Positions 27,621 to 40,383 of a stretch of 64,000 bases of DNA are shown piece by piece; within the stretch, counting starts at the first letter, position 1; every line of letters starts with the position of its first letter. The notes below the pieces were generated by a model. It saw nothing but the letters and a program-made list of their open reading frames with translations, searched no databases and was not told the origin of the DNA. The stretch is from Ridgeia piscesae (taxonomy: Eukaryota > Annelida > Polychaeta > Sabellida > Siboglinidae): positions 331,001-395,000 of the forward strand of contig JAODUO010000478.1 in NCBI GenBank assembly GCA_025642075.2. Direction: 5' to 3'. A program made the translations under genes and the position numbers.

Positions 27621-30600
27621 CTGACCTGAGGAGAGGTAGAACATGTCCAAGTCACAACCTTTCCTGTTGACCACTATGGTCAAGTGTAGAATCAACAGAG
27701 ATAATTTGCTAATTAGCCAGTCCAGGCCAGCTGCTTATCAGGGTTAGAATCAAAGCTGGACAAGCCCCATCACTCATCCCTTGACCAGTGGCCAGAATAT
27801 CACCTTCTGGCTGACCAGTGTTGATTGTTCCTGACCTAAGAACATCCTGTGCTCTCTAGTAGCCTGGGTCAGTGTCTGCTCCTGTAATCTACACACTGCA
27901 CTGGTCAATCAGTGGTCAGACTGGACACAAGTGCCACAACACAAAGTTAATGTAGTGGAACTTCCCAACAGGGAGCCCGAAACTGCAAAAACCCAAGAAC
28001 CCTGAACTAATTTGATGATCTCTTCCAACAGAAACAAGACACAGAATTCCAGACAAGATGGAATCCTCAAATATGAAATCCACAGAAATAGTTCTCACAC
28101 ACACGAAACTCCTCAAATATGAAACACAAAGCATAGAACTCTCTGGACTCTGCACTCGTAAAGAAGGAAATGATTAATCCTGGAGAAGGAACCCCCTCCA
28201 CCCCACCGAACACATTCACCAAACCCCCAAATTTGGAGTCCCAAAATATGGGGCTGCAGACACGATCCCCTTATTTTTGTTTACTTTTTAGCTTAGCGAC
28301 TTTTTTAAACCAAACTTCTTCTTCAGTTCATGTTTTATTTTTTCCCCACTGTTCAATATTAAAATTTCAGGGACTCAGAAAAAAGTTGCTGCATTTCTAA
28401 GATGATCTCAATCCCAGAAAACATGAGTTAGCCACCAGAGCCTCTCAGATATACTTCCATGAACATTTTCCCACATTCAAGTTCAAGACAAAGCGTTCCC
28501 TTTCCCCAGCCCGCTACTTTATGCTCCCCTTCCCTCCTGACAACCCTGGGAAAGCACAACTAAGACAACAACTTGAACCTCCTAGGAAGATTCAGACAGA
28601 ACACATCCCGCTTCAAAGGAATTATCCACAGGGAAGTGATAATTACGGAAGGGGATGCAATTGGATCTTCCCATTGCTTGCATAGGGAAAACAAGTTGCC
28701 ACAGAAGCTCTGAAGGAATCCAGGTTCCTTCCCTAGTCATCTACATTACGTGCAATCAACCGGAAATGACAGGGAAGACACAGAAAACAGCCTAAGGGCG
28801 CTCCCTCAATGACAACCCCCTTTGGGGCTAAACAGGGTAACACTGCCTTGAACCAGCCCCATAACAGGTGGTTGGTTTCTGGGCAAGGCCTGTCATCCAA
28901 TCAATGCGCCCCTTTTAAATTACCCATGCAACAAATGACAGGTATTTTTATTCTTGGTGATCAAATGCGGGGTCCGATTTCTAAAAAAACACTTACAGCT
29001 TTTATCGTTTTCTCTTTGATCCAAATTGAAAGTTCAAACGAATTTATGTGCAGGAAACGTCATGTGGTGATAAAAAACACCAAACCACAATCTCCGAAGA
29101 TGGATTCAAAGACAAAAACTTGAGGGTTCTAATTTGTAAACCCAACTGGGGTTTTTATCATATAAAATTATCCAATTTGATAGCTTTTCAGGACTATAAA
29201 TGATTGGAACAAATGATTTTATGAGCGTGGGTGCCAGAGGAACAAATTCAACATACACCAGGGCAGAAAATTTAAAAGTTGAACTCTGTAAGCCGAACAG
29301 ATTCCTTTTCTGACCCACTTGCCACTTGGAATTAATTATCTCAGTAACCATCTTGTTCATTCCGGCTAAGGATACTCTGCTAAAAATGCTTTGATAAAAA
29401 AACAAGAACACTGAACTACAATTTTCGGCTCTTGGGGGCAATGGATTGATTAACTTTGCAGACCAGTTCGTGATCCAACAAATCTTTCCACTGGATTACC
29501 ATTGAAGCTTACGATACAAGAGACAAGCCGCGGATTAATACATGAGACCAGCTAACAGCTATTTACAGCTACTGACAATAAGAATAACGGCCTGTTTAGG
29601 TTGCAATTTCAACAAGAGGCTGTGCTGGGTGCACCTTTGGTGAGGTCAATCAACACACCTTGTCGTCACAACACCTGGACACACGTGTCCTCAGACTGTC
29701 CTCGCACCTGTCATGTCTTGTCAACAAACAGTCAGCTCCTGTAAGTGGTTACACAGTATTGATTCTCACTCGCAATTTCCGTCAACTCATGACACATCAT
29801 GTGTACTTGTAGTGTGTGTTTTCGTGATCTAATTTCCAATAAACTTGTCAACAGTAACTCTACAGCTGTAATAATATTGGGAATTCGATACTGTTTCACA
29901 ACATCCTTATCAGGTCATGTAACAGAGTATCTTATTATAATCTTTAAAATATATTTTCCTCCTTAACAGTGATATTGTATAAACTGTCACCACCGGTACG
30001 TGTCATTGCCACATTCAAAGGCACTGCTTTTGAACCTGTTAGAAAAGTATTTTTATTCATCGAGGAACCATGTTTGTATTGCAATAATTGTGTTCGTGGG
30101 TGGTCTGCATTTGTACATGTTAATATAAGTTACAAAAACATGTTTACGCTCTGAATGTTGTTTTCCCCAGGAAGCGGAGATGTTAACCCATCAGAAAAGA
30201 AAATGCTGGCAAAACCCCTAACAAATAAAAAACTTCCATTACCAAAACCCCATCATAATTAATCTCATTCTTTTTTACAAAAACAATGTGATATTAATGA
30301 AATTCCATGTGCAATATATAATATCAAAATTGTCGGTGATATTTGTTTTCGGCCCAGAGATTTTACGAACTGTCTTCCAAGCCCTGGGTAGGTGGGTCCT
30401 TACGTCATTCTAACGTCTGCGGCTTCATCCGCTGCCTTGAAGTAGATCGACAAAGCCTTTGACACTCCAGAGTCTTATCATATCATTGTCATTGTCTGTT
30501 TATAAACTCTCGCTGGTTAGTTGCAATGTCAACCTGCTAAACACTGACCTCTTCTAAACATTGGTGTATGAGAGGGACAAAGTGACCAGCGCTTGTGTTC

Positions 30601-32883
30601 ACCCTCTGACAGCTACACCAGCTTGTGATGGCACAGCTGGTCTGTGGTCAGTGGCATAGTGGACAGTCACTGGACACACCAGGTTGTGTCAAATGACCAC
30701 CAGTCTGATCTTTTAGGGTCAAAGTGTGAACCCCAGTCTGGGTTTCCTAAGACATGATTCTCACATCTCAGGCAATTGCAGACCTTTTAATTGTGGAAAT
30801 TTTTAATTCTAGAGTACTTTACTTTGACCACAGTACTGTAACACATTACATCATATACTGTAATGTAATTGTAATAGCAATCTAGAAAATATATTTCCCA
30901 TATATCCAATTAATTAATGTCCATAAATATATCAAATCTGAATGTTAAATCACTTAATAAAATTAATGTATAATACTTTTTCCTTGTCCACAATAATTGT
31001 AAACACAATGACACATAGAATAATATAATAAATTATGTATCATACTGTTATTATGGGAATAAGATGTATTGATTCTAATTCAAGTTAAAAGATCAAACAA
31101 ACATACCTGAAATGTTACAATTTTATTGCACATCTGTAGTTGAAAATTGCATTTTCTTTCATAATAATATTTTGTAACCTTTGAATCCAACTACAAACCA
31201 TGATATCAGGAATACTGACCATAATTCAACCCATGCACTCACTGTAACCAGGACGCACTTGTGTAAATACGACTTAACTGGAACACACGAATAACTCATA
31301 TAATTTATAAGTGTTTTCCTATCCCGACAACTCTGAGGTTGCCCCCAGCACATATCCATAGTACTGGCTATTTTTAGTTGAGACATCTAAAGTAAGCATC
31401 CTCTGCCTCTTGACCACACATCTGTGACCACACACCCTGCACCTGTCTCCGTACCACTGGATTGTCAAACAGGTATTTGTGAAAGATTGCTCCCCCATGT
31501 TTCCCTGCTGCTCTCCCTCTCATCCTTAGAACCTCCCCCATCAATCTACCCAGCCTCCGAAGCCACCACTAAATCAGCATCCCTGAAGTAAATCAGCCCA
31601 GCCAACATGTGCCTAATGGCCACAGCCATCAGATTAAATCACTGCCTAACATGGTTACATAATGCCCATTCCATGTTGCCTCCTGCAAAACATCCAAGCC
31701 CAACTTACAGAGTATCTCATCAAGGATTCTACAACACATGTTTTGATGCGTATTGCAGATTTCTGGTTTGCCTCCACAGAAGACCAATGGAGCAAAGACG
31801 GAGAGACGTCAGCTGTCAGGAGATAAATCTCTCTGGGTCTGACTCCGTGATTCCACCTACAAAGCTGCATCTGTCGAAGAACAGTTCTGATGAATGGGTG
31901 GCAAGTGGGCCTGCACCTGATGGACCCCAAAACCACTTTGTGGCCCGGATTCTACAAACTTCCGGAAGCCTTGTAGTTGTAACCTCTCTTACACAGATGT
32001 GCCAGGTGAAGAAACAGCAGAAAATAAATTTGCTGCTGACATTGAAACAAATGTGAAAGGTCACTCCTTAATGTTTCAATGAATGTTTTATAGGTGACAT
32101 CTCTGCAGCAATCTTTATCAGAAAAAATGTAAAATTAGTTCAAATTTAAGCGCGTAATGGCAAATGTATTTAAGGAACCCACTGACTTATCAAGAATCTG
32201 TTTTTTATTTACATATGCCAACAATATTTTGAAACATTACCTGCCCCATCAGTAGGATTTAATATGGAACTAAACAAAAATGAACTAACCCAAAACCGAA
32301 ATAACCCTAACCAAAAAGCCTCTTAGCAGCTTATTTATTAATTTTATTGTCTATTTTACATTAAAATATAAAATACAACCAATTATTTCTTTGATGTATC
32401 TCGTGTTTTCTGTTTCACGTTCATCTAGCTAGCGCCATGAAATAATGCAAGAAAACCCAGATACGCTGTACGCTTTAATCTCGCAGCCTCTGAGATAACA
32501 CTCCTGATATCAGCCATTTGACACAAATTCATGGCGAGCGCAACAAGTGCGGGCGGACACCTGCAAGTCTTCGAGAGCTTTCTATCAGCTGACTGTTGCA
32601 CCTTGGCGCTGAGCGATGCAGAATGTCCCAATTCCTGTTTAATGCAGATCTTTTATCTCTCTCGCTACAGTAAACAGCGGCCAAAAGTGAGTGCGGCAAG
32701 TCACAGACAGCTGTAACATTTCAGGCCATGGAATGATGTCGGGACACGCGTACACGCGATACTGGTCACTGGCGAATCAACGCTGGACGATTCAACATCG
32801 GAACATGTTGCTGATATAATGACAGTATAGAAAATGATGGAAAGAAAATAACAGACTTTGCCACGAAATATATTCACAGACAA

Positions 32884-32887
<4 letters not shown>
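27621..32887. other. Unique non-coding DNA
   Basis: I recognise no gene. Balanced-composition patches at about 28160-28760 and 31480-32060 resemble conserved regulatory DNA more than neutral spacer. The first contains GATAATTACGG and GCAATTGG strings; the second overlaps an open plus frame at 31607-32056 (149 codons) with no motif. The 30780-31130 part is strongly AT-rich. A CpG-richer patch lies at 32400-32790. Confidence 0.4.

Positions 32888-32948
<61 letters not shown>
32888..32948. repeat. (AT)n microsatellite
   Basis: About 30 perfect AT units. Being self-complementary, the run can extrude as a cruciform. Confidence 0.98.
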
Positions 32949-32950
<2 letters not shown>

Positions 32951-33387
32951 AAACAGTAGGAACATAACATTTTTAAAGATATTGACTGAATTTCAACACT
33001 ACAAATTTGGCATTTTTCTCAGTTCATAGAAGTATTTTATTATCCTTCTGGATTCATCAGCATTCATTAATTAAATCTCAATATTAATTTGTTTATTAGT
33101 CGATATGTGCACATTGAGTACCTTTGCAACACACATTTTTTACAAAATTTTTTTGGTATTATATAAAATAGTACAGTGTAATATTTTCCTCAGAACTTTG
33201 TGACTTTTTGGTTAAAAGTAAATGAATGTTGGCAGTGAATTCTGTAGATAATAAAAGTATCAGACATGATCTTGTGAACCATGATAATAAAATGGTCAAC
33301 ATTATTTAAATTTAACATATTTTATTAAGTGGAAAACATAAGAATTTTTTTATTGTAAAGTAATTGTGACCAATGCTGCACCACATA

Positions 33388-33458
33388 TCATGTGACCAAA
33401 TGTGTTATGACAGATATGACCAAATATTGGTCATGTGACATTTGGTCACATGACCAAT
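33388..33458. repeat. Nested inverted repeats with GTCACATGACC core
   Basis: A perfect hairpin has 14-base arms (ATTGGTCATGTGAC at 33426-33439 and GTCACATGACCAAT at 33445-33458) and a 5-base loop. The right arm region also pairs perfectly over 16 bases with TCATGTGACCAAATGT at 33388-33403, giving two mutually exclusive foldings. The GTCACATGAC core resembles an E-box-type (CACATG) binding site. A third weaker pairing, ATGACCAAATATTGGTCAT, overlaps both. Confidence 0.85.
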
Positions 33459-33862
33459 TATCTTGATCCTACCAGTGAGTACCGGTACCATCAATCCTAC
33501 CTGGCAGTCTGTCTCCAACAAGTAGCTCAGTTAGGTAATCAACATGCCCTTGGGGCATTCTGTAATGGGCAAGGTCCACTGAGGGGGTGACAGACCAGAG
33601 CAGGTTAGAGCAAGAACAGACATACAGACAAACGACACAACCATAGCCGAGGTTAAACCAGAACAACAGGTTCACTCACATGATTAAGCAATATAAATGG
33701 ATTTGTCCCATGTTAACCCTAGCTAGTGGGGTTGTAAACTGTTCACACCTTCTAGTGGGAATACCCTTCATGTAGCCCACATATCAGGGACGTACAATTG
33801 AGATGCAGTCGGATTCACCTGGAGTGGGTCTTCCTGAGAAGCCTAGAGCCACCTTGAGTGAG

Positions 33863-33996
33863 TTTTGGGCAAGTCTCAATGATCGAATCGGATGTGTTTT
33901 AATTTTCAGAAGAGTCTCAATGTGTCTCGATTTTTGGGGCGAATCTCGTTGATCGAACATGTGTGAATTTTAGGCTGCATTTCGATGTGTCATGCT
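33863..33996. repeat. Two-copy degenerate tandem duplication, about 67 bp
   Basis: Both copies follow the order TTTTGGG, C(A/G)A(G/A)TCTC, TGATCGAA, ATGTGT, AATTTT, then TC(A/G)ATGTGTC. Copy one starts at 33863 and copy two at 33931. They have diverged considerably but align throughout. Confidence 0.7.
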
Positions 33997-35681
33997 TTCA
34001 CCTTGACCTCATCTTGACTGGATAATTTTGCTATGCCGAAGCTTCATGATGGGATGCAATCGAGATAAGATGAAAATATCTCTGAACACCTCACTAAAAC
34101 AGTGATCAATGTTTAGTATTCAGTTTTTGCGCAAAATTGTATCAAACTCATGTTTTACCTGGAAGGAATTTACCTGGAGGAGAAGGTGTGTCCAGACACT
34201 TTAATTTGTGCAAATTTCACAATTAATAAACCTATGACCAGCTGATTATCCACAAGATAAAAACGGAAAGAAAACATGCATTTGGTACATTTGTGTTTTT
34301 CCCAAAACTACACCAGAAAGATAAACTATTACAAATACAGCCTTTTCATTACGAAAACGTGGTTTTTGTGTTTAACGTTAGTTTCAATTTTTAAGGAGTT
34401 TATTATCATCTGGAGGGTGATATCAAGAGAGGGTACGGCCCAAGCATACTTTCATTTGTGTAACTTATACAGTGATCAAGTCTATGACCACAAGAGTATG
34501 GACAACTGCTTTGTCCATTAGTACAACAGCGGACAGTATCGTCCAGACTGACCAGTCCTTCACTGTCCCCACCTAAGGAATGATTGATGACCCAGGCAGA
34601 GACAGTAAAGTAATACCTTTGGGAAAGCTGGGAGGAAGAATCATTGTTGACAGGGTTGTTGACAATGACAGGACTGCTTTGTGTTGCTGCAAAGATATTA
34701 AAAGGTCAAGTAACTGATGTCGGTTCATAATTAGTTTAGGTTAGCAGCACACGTGGTTAGTTTGGAAAAAAGTTTGCATTGACAAAATATATATTTATAT
34801 CAGGTTTACCAGGAGATTTTATGGATGTACGTGTTGGTTATATGAGGAGAACAACTAGTATTCCCAGTCCTTATTGCAGGAATAAAACTAGGAACCTTCA
34901 CCATGTGATGACGGATGGAGAATTTGTTTTTATTTTGCAGACTCATGTAGCTCCTCTTTAGCAATCACCTCCAGCTAGTAGAACGAGCTGCTACCGACTG
35001 TTCAGAACTTATATGTAACGAAATGGTATGACAGAATTTGACAGACACCTAGAGTAGAGAGAGAAGTTGGCTCCATCAACAGCAACCTTCAGGTACATGA
35101 TAATCCTTCAGTCGCCCCATCTCTCTCATCTCCGAGCGTCTGTCTGTGCACCTTGGTGACACTTTAGTGACACTGTAACTGTCCACATCAGCGTCACACC
35201 ACATCTCGTCCAAGTACTCCAAAAGAGACAGTTTTTCAAGTGGTCACCTCTGGTCAGACAACATGGCGGCAGAAACCACTTTGGTCGACCACCACTTTGA
35301 CCAGTGTGGTTTAATAAAGTGACCCAGTGCTGTGGTCAACAGCCACAGTTGTTGGAGGTAATTTCAGTTGTTGGCCCCACAAATGATCCCTGATTTTAGT
35401 TGGTCATTTCTTCTGATTTTATTGATCACCAGCCACAACAAGAGGGATGGAAAGATGGTGGAAAGTACAGGTGGATTAATGCTGCTGACAGACATGTACC
35501 TCACACCTGTAATTGGGAAAGAGCAGTACTGCTTTGAGCTCCTAAAGGTTCGTGATGTGCCTCACATTGATAATGATCCTGGACTTGTTTCTATTCTCTT
35601 CATTTACTGACAGGGAACAGTCAATGTGTACACACGTTTATATAAATATATTTAATTTTCAAAACACAGAACATGTTAATA
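33997..35681. other. Unique non-coding DNA
   Basis: I see no gene or long repeat. Several TGGTCA/TGACCA half-site strings occur around 35240-35310. Confidence 0.45.
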
Positions 35682-35688
35682 ACACACA

Positions 35689-35736
<48 letters not shown>

Positions 35737-35751
35737 TACTGCACGCGCACA

Positions 35752-35791
<40 letters not shown>

Positions 35792-35800
35792 CACACACAC
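35682..35800. repeat. (GCAC)n microsatellite, two blocks
   Basis: ACGC/GCAC units at 35688-35735 and about 35750-35791 are separated by ATACTGCACGCGCAC, with ACAC ends. All frames on both strands give artefactual peptides (HART, CVRA). A related array occurs at 59845-59943. Confidence 0.95.
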
Positions 35801-36249
35801 ATTGATTCACAACAGACCAGCATATTACTTGTACTTTGGTATTATAATTGATCATTTTGTGGCCATTTCCCTGAAATTTCATTACAAGAGGCCAGAGCCG
35901 ATATTAAATGTCTGTAACAATGCCATCACCATTAATATTTCATTCTCCCCACTGAGTCTATTGCGTTCCCTAGCCCAATCTGACATCTAAGGCCAATCCT
36001 GACATTTCACTTCCCCTGCAATGAACTGGGAAATTCCAGGATGGATTCTAGCCAAGGGCTTTCCATTGTACGCCTTTTGGCCCGGAGGAGTTTTTTTTTA
36101 AATTAGGAAAGCTGACTGGGAGTGGGTTTTGACTGCGATGGCTTTTAAATGGAGGGCTTTCAACAGGGGACTTCTGACAAAGAAGGCAGACCTCAAATTT
36201 GAACCTGTCCAATAGTGCCCCGCTGTGTCTGCAAACCCACAGATGGAAA
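35801..36249. promoter_or_regulatory. Candidate conserved non-coding element
   Basis: This is balanced-composition, repeat-free DNA with homeodomain-type ATTAAT cores and a CATTGT (SOX-type) string near 36062. It directly precedes the foldback element. It looks like regulatory DNA only by composition and motif content, and I cannot show conservation from a single sequence. Confidence 0.18.
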
Positions 36250-36567
36250 CAAATAAACACAGAAATAACGGTGACTCGGTGAGACACAATGTTTCCCCCT
36301 CAAATTTTCACCATTTCTAAACTGGTCGAGGGGTTTATTTTTGGTAAACATAAATTTTAATATGTGTTATAATTAATCAAAAATATCGTAATCATCAAGC
36401 AAGTCTTTTCCCTGTTCAAACACTAGTTTTTGGGGCATAAAAACTCCTCAAAAGAATTATATTTAAATTTATGTTTACCAAAAAATAAACCCCTTGATCA
36501 GTTTAGAAAGAGTGAAAATTCGAGGGGAAAACATTGTGTCTCACCGTTATTTCTGGGTTTATTTTTC
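36250..36567. mobile_element. Foldback/MITE-like inverted-repeat element
   Basis: Two arms of about 110 bases are inverted copies of each other: 36250-36363 (starting AAATAAACACAGAAATAACGG) and 36459-36567 (the reverse complement, ending CCGTTATTTCTGGG then TTTATTTTTC). A 95-base loop lies between them. Shared blocks include GAGACACAATGTTT, GGGGTTTATTTTT and GGTAAACATAAATTT. The left arm carries an 8-base duplication (GGTGACTCGGTGA) not present in the right arm. Arms agree at most positions, so the structure is either a recently arisen inverted duplication or a non-autonomous foldback transposon. No coding sequence and no clear target duplication are visible. Confidence 0.85.
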
Positions 36568-36973
36568 ATACGTACAAGATGGCCCTAGAAGTGATGACAT
36601 AATCATCTGTCCCCTATAAAGGCTTCTGGAAGATTCCCTTCTGTTTCCTGGGTCTGGTGTCCATCAGATGACACTGTCAAATCAGTAGTAGTTCTAGGAA
36701 TGTCCTATCTCACTGGACAATAGTCCATCTACACACTGGTACACAGCAGAGTCCAAATGTCAGTGAAAGTCTGACGGGACGCTTGGCATAATCCCAACAT
36801 GGACAGGACCAAGCAATGACAGAAACACACAACAGAGCATGCACAATATACACTATACAGATGGATACAATAACACACAAACGCTTATAGTTAACAATTG
36901 ATTGTGTATAATGGTGAATTTTCCTAGACCATAGCATCGATGCTAGTCTAACCTGGTGTCACGGAGACCCACA

Positions 36974-37250
36974 GCTTCATGTAGAGAGACCTGTCCACCC
37001 ATCATTTGGTCAGGTAATCCGTTTTTGATGGGTAGATATATCACTGGTCGGGTGGAGCATTGGCAAAAAATCACGTATAACTGTCATGTATTGTCACTTA
37101 TATGCTTTGAAAATTTGTGTCACGTGTGTTTATAGTTTATTTCAGGTCATAATACACACCTCAGCAGAGCTGTGTGGACTGGTGTGTGAGTTGACAGTCA
37201 AGTCTACCACAACATTTTGAACTGGCAAAGACTTTATCCCGCTCAAAGGT
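36974..37250. mobile_element. Dispersed short repeat, copy A (degenerate)
   Basis: This segment aligns with 49364-49630 in the same orientation. Shared strings include AGAGACCTGTCCA, TCATTTGG, GGGTAGA, the CACGTGTGTTTATAG / ACATGTGTGTTTATAG pair, ATTTCAGGT, and ACTGGCAAA followed by TTTATCC. Its ends (GCTTCATGTAG on the left, CCGCTCAAAGG on the right) are decayed forms of the inverted ends preserved in copy B. It has no coding capacity, consistent with a non-autonomous DNA transposon (MITE). Confidence 0.75.
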
Positions 37251-38660
37251 CTGCGGATATATGTAAAAAGGTGGAGGCTAGATAAATATCTAAAATATGT
37301 AATAATTTGTTTATTTAAGAAACACAAATAAGAACTGAACACAAGTTACAAGTGTAAAAGAACATAAATCTTAATGAAAAAAAAATTCCTATCACAACAG
37401 TGGATCTTAAACAAGTCCAGAAATCACGAACACTGATGTGTTTTCTAATTTTAGTCGTCACTATCAGTCACATTTCAGTTGTCATCAGCGATGCTTGCCC
37501 TATCACGACTTTATCATGTCTCCAATTCTAAGACAACAATATTATCACAACGGTCACGGAAGACGTCAATTAATTGAATTCTAGAAGCATGTATTATTCC
37601 CGCCATTGTGTTGTCATTCATGGCGCTATAAGCAGATATGATATCTCGCCTCATCTCTGCAACAACGGCCATTACATGTCGTCTGCTAATACAGGATGTC
37701 TTCAATGGTAATATCTCTTTCTGGTTCCCATATGGCGAACACAAAGAACCTTTCATCGCCCTTGCAATCGCCCAATTGTTGCGACCCGACAAAGGGCAAT
37801 CTCGCTAATTAGATGTCCCTTGTGTCCCCACTAAACAGAAAAGATATCAAGATTAAAGTCGGTGTAAAAACTTCCGGAAGATTCTGCGACCGCCTGTGAA
37901 GTATTCTACTGGTGTGGCCCGCAGGCAGCCGAGCGGAGGGCAGACAGCGATTGTTTCTATTTATACAATTATACTGTGACAAAAACAAGACGAGACAACA
38001 AGCCGCAGTTAGTACACAAACACAACCACCCAGATCTTGTCGATGTCACGCTGCATATCTGCATAATACGCTTTGTTCTCGGGACAGAGTAACTGGTATG
38101 CAGACTTTTTGTCAGCCGCCATTCTTTTTGTCAAGAAATCCTGCCTGTTTTTTTTTAAATTTCAGTATACGTAAATCGTATTTGTACAGTTTGATTTGAA
38201 ACATTACGAAAAAGTGCGACATAAAATGTGTCATTTTCCCCTTTCGCACAGACAGTGTCGGAGAAATTAACCATTTGTCACTCAACTTCTTCATCAATCT
38301 CTGATGATTTATACACTTCCTGGCTGGGGGCCACTTAGCACATTCAAAGAAAAGGTACTGTGGCTTCTTTTGTGCTGTTTGTCAGGCAGGAGCTTATTGT
38401 ATGGCCAACCACTGCCTCATCCTGACACACACACCACTGACACAACACTAAGTGTCATCTGTCACCAACAGTCACGCAAGTACAAATCACCACCCACGTC
38501 ATCACAGTCATCAACCTGTCGGTGAATGACTGCCCTGGTCATTCGTGTCCATCAAGACAACTCAGCCAGGCCATCTACTACCCAGGCATCCATCAATGTC
38601 CGATGGTTCATCAACTCTCTCCGTTGTACTAATGTCCACCTCCTTTCTTTTGTCATACAT
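37251..38660. promoter_or_regulatory. Unique DNA with candidate enhancer
   Basis: The part at 37500-37820 stands out. It is repeat-free, balanced in composition, CpG-containing, and carries ATTAATTGAATTC, CATGGCGCTATAA, GCAGATATGATATC and CTCGCTAATTAG strings typical of homeodomain and GATA-type sites. A minus-strand frame (37514-37792, 92 codons) spans it but has no recognisable motif. The remainder to the start of the 21-bp array shows nothing definite. Confidence 0.22.
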
Positions 38661-39832
38661 AACTACTCGTGCCACACAACTACTTGTGACACACAACTAC
38701 TCGTGCCAACCCCAGAGCTACTCGTGCCACCCCCGCAGCTACTCGTGCCAACCCCGCAGCTACTCGTGCCAACCCCGCAGCTACTCGTGCCAACCCCACA
38801 GCTACTCGTGCCAACCCCACAGCTACTCTTGCCAACCCCACAGCTACTTGTGCCAACCCCACAACTACTCTTGCCAACCCCACAACTACTCGTGCCAACC
38901 CCACAACTACTCGTGCCAACCCCACAGCTACTCGTGCCAACCCCACAGCTACTCGTGCCAACCCCACAGCTACTCGTGCCAACCCCACAACTACTCGCCA
39001 ACCCCACAACTACTCGTGCCAACCCCACAACTACTCGTGCCAACCCCACAGCTATTCGTGCCAACCCCACAACTACTCGTGCCAACCCCACAACTACTCG
39101 TGCCAACCCCACAACTACACTGCCAACCCCAGAGCTACTCGTGCCAACCACACAACTACTCGTGCCAACCACACAGCTACTAGTGCCAACCCCACAGCTA
39201 CTCGTGCCAACCCCACAACTACTCGTGCCAACCCCAGAACTACTCGTGCCAACCCCACAGCTACTCGTGCCAATCCCACAACTACTCGTGCCAACCCCAC
39301 AACTACTCGTGCCAACACAACTACACTGCCAACCCCAGAGCTACTCGTGCCAACCACACAACTACTCGTGCCAACCACACAACTACTCGTGCCAACCACA
39401 CAATTACTCGTGCCAACCCCACAGCTACTCGTGCCAACCCCTATAGCTACTCGTGAACCCCACACTACTCGTGCAACCCCAAACTACTCGTGCCAACCCC
39501 AGACTACTCGTGCCAACCACAGCTACTCGTGCCAATCACAACTACATCTGCCAACACAACTACACTGCCAACCCCAGAGCTACTCGTGCCAACCACACAA
39601 CTACTCGTGCCAACCACACAACTACTCGTGCCAACCACACAACTACTCGTGCCAACCCCACAGCTACTCGTGCCAACCCCACAACTACTCGTGCCAACCC
39701 CACAACTACTCGTGCCAACCCCACAACTACACTGCCAACCCCAGAGCTACTCGTGCCAACCACACAACTACTCGTGCCAACCCCACAGCTACTCGTGCCA
39801 ACCCCGCAGCTATTTGGTCCAATCATACAACA
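38661..39832. repeat. 21-bp minisatellite, about 56 copies
   Basis: The consensus unit is AGCTACTCGTGCCAACCCCAC, alternating with AACTACTCG and CCAACCACAC variants; the first units near 38661 are shorter. Because 21 bases equal seven codons, heptapeptides appear in each plus frame (LLVPTPQ, SYSCQPH, TTRANPT) and on the minus strand (SSCGVGT, RVVVGLA). Frames of up to 306 codons result. Indels that are not multiples of three (a 2-base loss near 38996, another in each ACTACACTGCC variant, many at 39440-39550) switch the frame repeatedly, which argues against translation. The ACTACACTGCC variant marks a higher-order block at about 39112, 39318, 39557 and 39724. Confidence 0.95.
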
Positions 39833-40383
39833 CCAAGCAACCCTAACACTAGACAAAACTCAACATGAGACAATCCACCAGTACCACATAACCACAGCCA
39901 CGACAAGAAATGTGGGGATGAACCACAACAACACAAGTGACAGACAGCAAGCAGCAAGCGTCACTTGTCAACTCAATCCTGTCAAACCAAGTCCTCAAAC
40001 TGTAATCTTCTTACACTTAATTAAATACCAAACTAATTACCATGATCACATTTCATTGCGAGAACACACAAACTAAACATACATACACCTTAATTCATCT
40101 ACATCAATGTTGTCAATTCACAACCCCAATGAACGCCACTGAATGATTCCGTGTAAAACTGTCTATAGCACGAGGCAATTAATTGCAAACATACAAGATT
40201 TCATGCTCAGGCTGGCTTCTTGCTCAACCGCACATTATAACATGTCTTCAGTCAGAACTCGGTCAAGCAAAGAACAGTGTCGCACTTTTTGTTCACTCAA
40301 AGATGAGATCAAATGGTAATCTTTCTTTGTTGTAAATATTTTAATTTTTTTCTGTCATACACTTGCAAGGTTAGACAACGTTG
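39833..40383. other. Spacer between minisatellites, nothing identified
   Basis: This is AT-rich unique sequence without a recognisable gene or repeat. Confidence 0.5.

Noticed and set aside
31607..32056. 149-codon plus-strand open frame
   Set aside because: No recognisable domain, no splice or promoter context, balanced base composition; more likely chance or regulatory DNA.
32290..32315. Telomere-like AACCCTAA
   Set aside because: A single short match (ATAACCCTAACC) without tandem copies.
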